NCBI GenBank assembly: GCA_937877125.1
Contig: CALEFQ010000036.1
Coordinates: 1 to 10,904, forward strand
DNA: 10,904 nt
DNA from: an uncultured bacterium
Lineage (GTDB): Bacteria; Patescibacteriota; CALEFQ01
Direction of reading: 5' to 3'
The notes below the pieces were generated by a model that made no database searches, had not been told where the DNA came from, and was given only the letters and a program-made list of their open reading frames with translations. Below, piece by piece: positions 5,281 to 10,904 of the stretch. Every line of letters begins with the position of its first letter. Position 1 is the stretch's first letter. A program made the translations under genes and the position numbers.

Positions 5281-7893
5281 ATGCCCAAAGAAACCCCCCT
5301 GCTCAAGCAGTATAAAAGCATAAAAAATCAGCATCGCGACGCGATTTTGTTTTTCCGGATGGGTGATTTTTATGAAATGTTTTTTGATGACGCCAAAGTG
5401 GCGTCTAAAATTTTGGATATCGCCCTGACCAGCCGTAATAAAGAAGGCGAGGAAAAAGTTCCGTTGTGCGGCGTGCCGTATCACGCGGTGGACAGCTATT
5501 TAGCCAAGCTGATTAAGGCCGGCCAAAAAGTGGCGGTCTGTGAACAGGTAGAAGATCCCGCACTGGCCAAAGGCATTGTCAAGCGTGAAGTAGTTCGGGT
5601 CGTCACTCCCGGCACGGTGCAGGAAAATAATTTATTGGAAGAGCGGCAAAACAATTATTTAGTCGCTCTTTATTTTGATAAGAAAAAAATTGGTTTAGGC
5701 GTGGCCGATATGACGACCGGCGAGTTTAAACTGACGGAATTGCCTGATGACGACAAGCACACCGCGCTGCGCGACGAACTGGCCAGGCTTCAGCCGAGCG
5801 AATGCCTAATCCCGCGGACCAAATACGAGGACTACCGCTTCCTGGATCAACTGCGCGCCCAACTGCCGCTCAATCTCACGCCTTTCGACGACTGGGCTTT
5901 TAAAGCCGAAGCGGCCCGCGACGCGATCAAGCAGCAATTTGCCATTTCTTCTCTGGATAGCTTCGGCTTGTCCGACGACGCGGTTTCCGTCCTGGCCGCC
6001 GGCGCGCTGGTGGCTTATTTGCAGGCGACGCAGAAAATCCGGCTGAAGCACTTGCGTCCGCCGCGCTTATATACCACGGAGGATTTCATGTTGCTGGACG
6101 AGGCGACCATTCGGAACTTGGAATTGGTCAGTACCATTCGCGGCGGTGATAAGAAAGGGACGCTTTTAGACACGCTGGACCAGTGCGTCACGGCCATGGG
6201 CGCGCGTTTGCTGTACCGCTCGATCCTGCAGCCGCTGGTGGATGTCGCGCGGATCAAGGAGCGGCATAGCGTCGTGGCCGAATTATCGGCCGATAGCGCC
6301 AAACAATCGGCCCTGATGGATATCCTGAAACAAGTCGCCGATATCGAGCGGCTGGTCGGCCGGCTAGGCAACGACAGCGCCAACGCGCGCGATCTGCTGG
6401 CTTTACGTGATTCTTTTCTTCAGATATCGGAGCTAAAAAAGACGCTTCGTGACAACAAAGCGCCGCTGCTGCGGCGGCTGGCGCGCGACTTGCAGGAATT
6501 GCCAGCGGTGGTGGCCTTGATCGAAAAATCGATTCGCGATGACGCTTCCGCCCTGCTGCGCGAGGGAAATTTGATCAAGCCCGGCTACGACCATGATCTC
6601 GATGAAATCCGGACAGTAGCGCTTGACAGCCAGCAGTGGATAAAAAATCTCGAACAACAAGAGATAAAAAAGACGGGGATTAGCAAGCTGAAAGTCCGGT
6701 ATAATAAAATTTTCGGATATTATATCGAAGTTCCGAACGGCCAGGTCGGCAAAGTTCCGGCTGAGTACATTCGCAAGCAAACCCTCGTCAACGCCGAACG
6801 CTATATCACGCCCGAGATGAAAGCCAAGGAGGATATGATTATCAATTCCGAAGAAAAGTTGCTGCAAAAAGAATATGAGATTTTCGTGACTATCCGGACG
6901 AAAGTGGCAAAAGCCATCAAGGAAATGCAAAAAACGGCCCTGGCCGTCGCTTATATCGATTTGCTTAATTGTTTTGCCGGTTTGGCGACGGCGCGCGCTT
7001 ATGTTCAGCCGCAGATGGATGACGGTGACGGCTTGGAAATCAGCGAGGGGCGTCATCAGGTGGTGGAAACAATCGTGCCCGAGGGAACTTTTGTGCCCAA
7101 TGATACGGTCCTCAATACCAAGCGCGAGCAGGTGGCGATCATCACCGGGCCGAATATGTCCGGCAAATCGACGTATATCCGCCAGGTGGCTCTGCTGGTG
7201 CTGATGGCGCAGATCGGTTCCTTCATCCCCGCTGAGCGTGCGCGCCTGGGGCTGGTTGATCGAATTTTTACCCGCGTCGGCGCGTCGGACAATTTGGTGC
7301 GCGGGCAGAGTACTTTCATGGTGGAAATGCAGGAGACGGCGAATATCCTCAATTCCGCGACCAACCGCAGTTTGATTATCTTGGATGAAATCGGCCGCGG
7401 CACGTCCACGTTTGACGGCATTAGCATCGCCTGGGCGGTCGTGGAATATGTTCACAGTAAGCAATCGCTTGGCGCCAAAACTCTCTTCGCGACGCATTAT
7501 CATGAGTTGCTGGAACTGGAAAATCTTTTGCCCCGAGTGAAAAACTATAATGTCGCCGTGCGGGAAAGTCGGGACGAAGTGTCTTTTTTATACAAAATCA
7601 TTCCCGGCGGGACCAACCGGAGTTACGGAATCTATGTCGGCAAACTGGCGGGATTGCCGCCGGCCGTCATCGGCCGGGCGCAAGATGTTTTGGCCAAGCT
7701 GACCGCCGGGGAGAAACTATTTGAAAAAGAAATCGGCAAAAACAAAGTTTCGGAGCGCCAGGCTTCGCTTTTCACCGGTTCGGCTCCGGAAAGTGCGGTG
7801 GAAAAAGAACTGAAGCAGGTGGATATTGATAAATTGACGCCGATAGAAGCGCTCAAAGTCCTGGATCAGATGAAGAAAAATATGAGTAAATGA
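5281..7893 (+). CDS. mutS: DNA mismatch repair protein MutS
   Basis: The 870-residue protein has the usual MutS length and order. The mismatch-reading motif is GDFYEMF with the Phe-X-Glu pair F30/E32 in domain I. The connector, lever and clamp regions follow, then the ATPase with Walker A GPNMSGKST (623-631), Walker B LIILDEIG (D702, E703), GRGTST, and FATHYHELLELE. A C-terminal QASLF (827-831) fits the sliding-clamp binding motif QxSLF. MutS dimers find mismatches and recruit MutL. The start at ATG 5281 gives the typical N terminus (TPLLKQYKSIK). No Shine-Dalgarno sequence precedes it. mutL follows after 70 bases with no clear terminator between, so they are probably one transcript. Confidence 0.97.
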   Translation: MPKETPLLKQYKSIKNQHRDAILFFRMGDFYEMFFDDAKVASKILDIALTSRNKEGEEKVPLCGVPYHAVDSYLAKLIKAGQKVAVCEQVEDPALAKGIVKREVVRVVTPGTVQENNLLEERQNNYLVALYFDKKKIGLGVADMTTGEFKLTELPDDDKHTALRDELARLQPSECLIPRTKYEDYRFLDQLRAQLPLNLTPFDDWAFKAEAARDAIKQQFAISSLDSFGLSDDAVSVLAAGALVAYLQATQKIRLKHLRPPRLYTTEDFMLLDEATIRNLELVSTIRGGDKKGTLLDTLDQCVTAMGARLLYRSILQPLVDVARIKERHSVVAELSADSAKQSALMDILKQVADIERLVGRLGNDSANARDLLALRDSFLQISELKKTLRDNKAPLLRRLARDLQELPAVVALIEKSIRDDASALLREGNLIKPGYDHDLDEIRTVALDSQQWIKNLEQQEIKKTGISKLKVRYNKIFGYYIEVPNGQVGKVPAEYIRKQTLVNAERYITPEMKAKEDMIINSEEKLLQKEYEIFVTIRTKVAKAIKEMQKTALAVAYIDLLNCFAGLATARAYVQPQMDDGDGLEISEGRHQVVETIVPEGTFVPNDTVLNTKREQVAIITGPNMSGKSTYIRQVALLVLMAQIGSFIPAERARLGLVDRIFTRVGASDNLVRGQSTFMVEMQETANILNSATNRSLIILDEIGRGTSTFDGISIAWAVVEYVHSKQSLGAKTLFATHYHELLELENLLPRVKNYNVAVRESRDEVSFLYKIIPGGTNRSYGIYVGKLAGLPPAVIGRAQDVLAKLTAGEKLFEKEIGKNKVSERQASLFTGSAPESAVEKELKQVDIDKLTPIEALKVLDQMKKNMSK

Positions 7894-7898
7894 TTCCA

Positions 7899-7946
7899 GA
7901 CGGGGCTTTAGCCCCGGTCAAATGATAAACCCCGCCTGAAGGCGGG
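7899..7946. repeat. Two tandem GC-rich REP-like hairpins between mutS and mutL
   Basis: First hairpin: CGGGGC (7901-7906) pairs with GCCCCG (7911-7916), loop TTTA; GA/TC extends it past one bulged G. Second: CCCGCC (7931-7936) pairs with GGCGGG (7941-7946), loop TGAA. Neither is followed by a T tract, so they are not standard terminators. Short GC-rich palindromes of this form resemble the REP elements linked to TnpA_REP (RAYT) transposases; that link is inferred. They could also stabilise the mutS message or attenuate mutL. Confidence 0.5.
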
Positions 7947-7963
7947 TATGGAATATTGGAAAT

Positions 7964-9724
7964 ATGAAAATTCGCGTTTTACCCCAAGACCTCATGAACC
8001 AAATTGCCGCCGGCGAAGTTGTCGAGCGGCCGGCTTCGGTTGTGAAAGAGCTGGTGGAAAATTCGATTGACGCCGGGGCGACGAAAATATCGGTGGAAGT
8101 AGGGGAGGGCGGACAAAAGAAAATCCGCATTGTGGATAACGGCTCGGGGATGGATAAAGCTGACGCGAAACTGGCGTTCGCGCGGCACGCCACCAGTAAA
8201 ATCGCGACGAGCGATGATTTGTTCAGAATAAAAACCTTAGGTTTCCGAGGCGAGGCGCTACCATCGATCGCGTCTATTGCCAAGGTTTTGTTGCGCACGC
8301 GTCTGCCCCGCCAGATTTCCGGCACGGAAATCCGGGTGGCGGGCGGCGAAATGAAGGTGCCAAAAGACGTCGGCACCCCGACGGGCACCGTTGTCGAGGT
8401 GGTTGATCTTTTTTACAACACACCGGCCCGGCGAAAATATTTGAAATCAAAAGAGACGGAATACGGACATGTCCTGGCGGTCGTGACCGATCTGGCGTTA
8501 GCGCACCCGGCGGTCGGTTTCCGTTTGCTGAATAACAAACGCCAGGCTTTTTCGCTTCCGGAGAAACAAAAATTGTCGGAACGGATCGAATCATTGTTCG
8601 GGGGCGAATTGGCGAAAAATATTATTCCCCTGCGGTATCAAAGTCCCTATCTGAAAATTAACGGCTATGTCGGCAAGCCGGCAGTGGCCCGCGCGTCGCG
8701 AGAACAGCAGTTCTTGTTCGTCAATAACCGGCGGGTAGAGAACCGCTTGGTCGCCAAGGCGGCATTTGAGGGCTATCATACGATGCTCCAGAAGCAAGAA
8801 TACCCGGTGTACTTTTTGTTCCTCGCCCTTGATCCGAGCCTGGTTGACGTCAATGTCCATCCGCAGAAAAAAGAGGTTCGTTTCCTTAATCAAAATATGA
8901 TTTTCAGCGCGGTGAAAGAGGCGATTCGGGCGGCGCTCCAAAATACGGAATTGACCCCCGCCGTGGATTTAGGCGGAAGGCCGGTTTATCGCCAATCTGG
9001 GGGTGCGCTCCCCAAGACCGAATTCAGGGGCGGGCGAATGATTTCTCAGCAAAACTTTGGGCCGACGCGATTTCGGGGATCGGCTCCGGTGGCACAGCGA
9101 TTTGTCAAAGAATTATTGGCGGAAGAGCCGATCGTGCAGGCCGAAGCTTATAATATTTTAGGGCAGGTGAATAAAACTTATCTGGTGGTGGAGGATAAAG
9201 ACGGGCTGAAGCTGATTGATCAGCACGCCGCTAATGAGAGGGAACTATATGACAGTTTCCGAAGTCAAAAGTCAAAAGTCAAAAGTCAAAAGTTGTTGAC
9301 ACCGGCTAAGGTAGAATTAAGTGCCAAAGAAGCAGGTGTTCTAAAGGGATATTTAAAGATTCTGAAGAATGTCGGATTTGAGATCGAGGAGTTTGGCGGA
9401 AGCGGGAATGTGAAGATGTTTTCCGTGAGCGCGGTGCCGGCTGATTTGACGAAAGTCGATCTTAAGCAATTTCTAAGAGAAGTGGTTGATGATCTTTTGA
9501 CTGCGCCGCAAATAAAGAAAATCCGCGATACGCGGGAAAAAATTGCCGCTACCATGGCTTGCCGGGGAGCGATCAAGGCGGGAGATGAAATCGGCTACGA
9601 TGAAATGAAGCATGTGGTTGATGTCGTGCTTTCCGGCCAAGTTAAAACCTGTCCTCACGGCCGGCCGGTGATGATTGAACTGGATTGGTCGCAACTCGAA
9701 AAAAGTTTTGGGAGGAGAAAATAA
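7964..9724 (+). CDS. mutL: DNA mismatch repair protein MutL (endonuclease type)
   Basis: The 586-residue protein has the GHKL ATPase at the N terminus, with IAAGEVVERPASVVKEL holding E29 and N33, DNGSGM (58-63), TLGFRGEAL (91-99) and NTPARRKYLKS; VDVNVHPQKKEVRF closes the transducer. A short linker (about 335-395) leads to the dimerisation domain. There the endonuclease motif DQHAANERELYD (419-430) is present, with D where the family has the last E, along with ACR (532-534), CPHGRP (563-568) and a terminal FGR. This points to a nicking MutL of the MutH-independent type. A (GTCAAAA)4 repeat follows the DQHA motif and encodes residues 434-443. The ATG follows TTGGAAAT, at most a poor ribosome site. 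It is co-directional with mutS. Confidence 0.96.
   Translation: MKIRVLPQDLMNQIAAGEVVERPASVVKELVENSIDAGATKISVEVGEGGQKKIRIVDNGSGMDKADAKLAFARHATSKIATSDDLFRIKTLGFRGEALPSIASIAKVLLRTRLPRQISGTEIRVAGGEMKVPKDVGTPTGTVVEVVDLFYNTPARRKYLKSKETEYGHVLAVVTDLALAHPAVGFRLLNNKRQAFSLPEKQKLSERIESLFGGELAKNIIPLRYQSPYLKINGYVGKPAVARASREQQFLFVNNRRVENRLVAKAAFEGYHTMLQKQEYPVYFLFLALDPSLVDVNVHPQKKEVRFLNQNMIFSAVKEAIRAALQNTELTPAVDLGGRPVYRQSGGALPKTEFRGGRMISQQNFGPTRFRGSAPVAQRFVKELLAEEPIVQAEAYNILGQVNKTYLVVEDKDGLKLIDQHAANERELYDSFRSQKSKVKSQKLLTPAKVELSAKEAGVLKGYLKILKNVGFEIEEFGGSGNVKMFSVSAVPADLTKVDLKQFLREVVDDLLTAPQIKKIRDTREKIAATMACRGAIKAGDEIGYDEMKHVVDVVLSGQVKTCPHGRPVMIELDWSQLEKSFGRRK
9264..9291 (+). repeat. Heptanucleotide tandem repeat (GTCAAAA)4 inside mutL
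   Basis: Four perfect copies of GTCAAAA run from 9264 to 9291, followed by GT. The unit is not a multiple of three. In the present form the frame is intact. Removing one copy leads to TGA two codons after the tract, and adding one leads to TAA six codons after it. Confidence 0.95.
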
Positions 9725-9735
9725 TTTCTCTGTGA

Positions 9736-9764
9736 TTGCCATGTCGGAAATAAGCAGATATAAC
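9736..9764 (+). promoter_or_regulatory. Promoter of the two-gene unit downstream of mutL
   Basis: TTGCCA (9736-9741) and TATAAC (9759-9764) are each one base from consensus and exactly 17 bases apart. Transcription should begin near 9771, about 21 bases before the ATG at 9792. Confidence 0.7.
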
Positions 9765-9791
9765 AGTTAACATATTTAAACACCGAATTAT

Positions 9792-10496
9792 ATGCCCGAA
9801 AACAAAGATAGCGAGAGGTCGCCAGATTACAATTTTAAGACTCCGGAACACGAAGCGGCTGAAACTAGCGATGAGATTTTTTTTGAAAGTCCGGAAGCGT
9901 ATCGTAAGTTTCGTGAAATGGTCAAAAATGATTTAGAGGGTAAGCCGGGCGGATTACTAGACAAGTTATCCGAAGAAGATAGGCTATTACAAGCGGCTAG
10001 ATTGGCAGGAACCGAAAAGAAAATTGAGGCCGAAAGTACCCGGCCATTTATTGAAGGATTGAAACCCAATATTGAAATTGATCCGGAACTGGAAAAAGAG
10101 CTAAACGAAATGGCTCAGCAACACTTGAAGAAATGGGAAAAAGAGAGACTGGTTGAAACTGCCGGTAAGTCCTCAATTGACGTTGATCCGGAGTATAAAA
10201 AAGAAGTGCTCCGCGAGGCAGAGGCGTTTTATAAAAAACATGATTCCTGGCTCGGAGAGAAGATCGAAGAAATTTGGAATGGACCTGTCGGTGATTTTTT
10301 GAAAATAGCTGAAATTCTGACGGTTGGTTCTATTAGCATGGCCTCCATAGGAGCTTCGGGGGAATTAATGAAACACTTATTCGAAAAAAACCCAATGCTC
10401 GGCGAGATAGCTGGGGTAGCGGCGATGCTTCTTATAGCACCGGCAGCTATTGGAGGAATGATAAAATATTTTATGTGGCGCGATAGGCATTATTAA
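9792..10496 (+). CDS. Unknown acidic protein with C-terminal membrane helices and an internal repeat
   Basis: I do not recognise this 234-residue protein. Residues 1-165 are polar, charged and probably helical. Residues 168-188 and 205-228 are hydrophobic and look like two membrane helices, leaving a short basic/aromatic tail (WRDRHY). Two related segments, beginning IEIDPELEKEL (94-104) and IDVDPEYKKEV (129-139) and each ending in a KK pair, suggest an internal duplication with a 35-residue period. There is no signal peptide, so the charged part is likely cytoplasmic. A promoter precedes the gene, with no Shine-Dalgarno sequence, and the 102-residue gene follows after 12 bases. Confidence 0.75.
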   Translation: MPENKDSERSPDYNFKTPEHEAAETSDEIFFESPEAYRKFREMVKNDLEGKPGGLLDKLSEEDRLLQAARLAGTEKKIEAESTRPFIEGLKPNIEIDPELEKELNEMAQQHLKKWEKERLVETAGKSSIDVDPEYKKEVLREAEAFYKKHDSWLGEKIEEIWNGPVGDFLKIAEILTVGSISMASIGASGELMKHLFEKNPMLGEIAGVAAMLLIAPAAIGGMIKYFMWRDRHY

Positions 10497-10508
10497 AAAC
10501 TTTTTATT

Positions 10509-10817
10509 ATGTTACAAAACTTTTTCAAAAAAGCTTTTGCACTGAAAGGGGTAGAGCTTTCTGACGAACAAATTGGGAAGATAACTAGCGAATTTGAGGG
10601 GTTATTGATTTTTAAAGTGCTGGCCGACTCGACTAAAAAACTGGAACCGGCTGATATGGAAAAGATCAAAGAATATTCAAAAAAGAAAGATTATAAGTCG
10701 GTTATGCTTTTGGTGAAAAGCAAATATCAGGAAAAGGAATGGGACGAGCTGTTAAAAAGGCGCTTGGCAGTATTGGTCGGCGATTACCTGGAAAATGTAG
10801 TTGGTTTCAAACGTTAA
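10509..10817 (+). CDS. Small helical protein of unknown function
   Basis: This 102-residue, lysine- and glutamate-rich protein is predicted to be wholly helical and soluble: MLQNFFKKAFALKG, then LSDEQIGKI, and a C-terminal helix with LAVLVGDYLENVVGF. It has no membrane segment or cysteine. It vaguely resembles small helical proteins common in Patescibacteria (such as DUF5663-type proteins), but I cannot assign it. It lies 12 bases after the 234-residue gene with no promoter in the gap, and a strong terminator follows, so the two form one unit. Confidence 0.75.
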   Translation: MLQNFFKKAFALKGVELSDEQIGKITSEFEGLLIFKVLADSTKKLEPADMEKIKEYSKKKDYKSVMLLVKSKYQEKEWDELLKRRLAVLVGDYLENVVGFKR

Positions 10818-10826
10818 TAAGCCCTC

Positions 10827-10854
10827 AAAACATCCCCAGATGGGGATGTTTTTT
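10827..10854 (+). terminator. Intrinsic terminator of the unknown two-gene unit
   Basis: AAAACATCCCC (10827-10837) and GGGGATGTTTT (10842-10852) form an 11-bp perfect stem with loop AGAT, with the T run continuing to 10854. It lies ten bases after the stop codon. The A/T ends would also let it work on the minus strand. Confidence 0.9.
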
Positions 10855-10865
10855 AATATAGCATG

Positions 10866-10874
10866 TGCTATAAT
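10866..10874 (+). promoter_or_regulatory. Extended -10 promoter directly before a start codon
   Basis: TGCTATAAT (10866-10874) is a perfect extended -10. No good -35 is seen, since the terminator occupies that area. The predicted start of transcription falls at or next to the ATG at 10881, so the transcript would be leaderless. Confidence 0.65.
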
Positions 10875-10880
10875 TAGCCC

Positions 10881-10904
10881 ATGATTGATTCCCGCCAACA
10901 ATAC
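10881..10904 (+). CDS. Start of a gene cut by the window edge
   Basis: ATG at 10881 opens eight codons (MIDSRQQY) up to the edge. The call rests on the extended -10 element six bases upstream. The product cannot be identified from eight residues. Confidence 0.45.

Noticed and set aside
6433..7503. Long open frame on the minus strand inside mutS (356 codons)
   Set aside because: It is antisense to a clear mutS reading frame, has no recognisable domain and has a composition expected of the mirrored codons.
9715..9730. Hairpin GAGAAA/TTTCTC over the mutL stop codon as a terminator
   Set aside because: A six-bp, AT-rich stem without a T run is too weak to call.
1..10904. Recoding of TGA to glycine as in some Patescibacteria
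   Set aside because: TGA is the stop of elp3, the zinc-ribbon gene and mutS, each at the expected protein end.
1..10904. CRISPR arrays, tRNA genes, rRNA or insertion sequences
   Set aside because: None were seen: no regularly spaced repeats, no cloverleaf-like segments in the gaps and no transposase frame.

Overview
The window looks like a piece of a bacterial genome of the Candidate Phyla Radiation (Patescibacteria, probably Parcubacteria-like). The grounds are indirect. Genes are tightly packed and mostly start without a Shine-Dalgarno sequence, several encoded proteins are small and unassigned, and a bacterial Elp3 and a BCAM0308-like zinc-ribbon protein are present. TGA ends several genes (elp3, mutS, the zinc-ribbon gene), so the standard bacterial code applies and the TGA-as-glycine lineages are unlikely. 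The organism call is an inference; no rRNA or marker gene is present.

Left part (1-3522). The end of a DUF4013-like membrane protein gene converges on a minus-strand pair, a radical-SAM/GNAT tRNA-modifying enzyme Elp3 followed by a HAD-family hydrolase coupled to it by an ATGA overlap. A bidirectional hairpin terminator (520-543) separates them. Divergent from elp3, with start codons that overlap in the palindrome CATG, lies a methyltransferase carrying the signatures of the eukaryotic Trm9/ALKBH8 family. In eukaryotes Elp3 (in Elongator) makes cm5U at tRNA position 34 and Trm9 methylates it to mcm5U. The pair therefore suggests a two-step bacterial mcm5U34 pathway, which is the most interesting hypothesis here.

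Middle part (3523-5280). A strong extended -10 promoter drives a zinc-ribbon BCAM0308-like protein and a lipoprotein with an SbsA/Big_5 Ig-like domain, ending at a terminator near 4655-4680. A minus-strand four-helix membrane protein follows, with the only strong Shine-Dalgarno sequence of the window, its own good promoter and a terminator with a UUCG loop.

Right part (5281-10904). mutS and mutL form a mismatch-repair unit with two GC-rich REP-like hairpins between them. MutL keeps most endonuclease motifs, which fits a repair system without MutH. Its gene contains four tandem copies of the 7-bp unit GTCAAAA, just after the DQHA motif. Gain or loss of one copy would truncate the protein at once, so it may be a mutator switch. 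A clear promoter then starts a two-gene unit of unknown proteins (234 and 102 aa) that ends at a strong terminator. The last 24 bases are the start of another gene that is probably leaderless.
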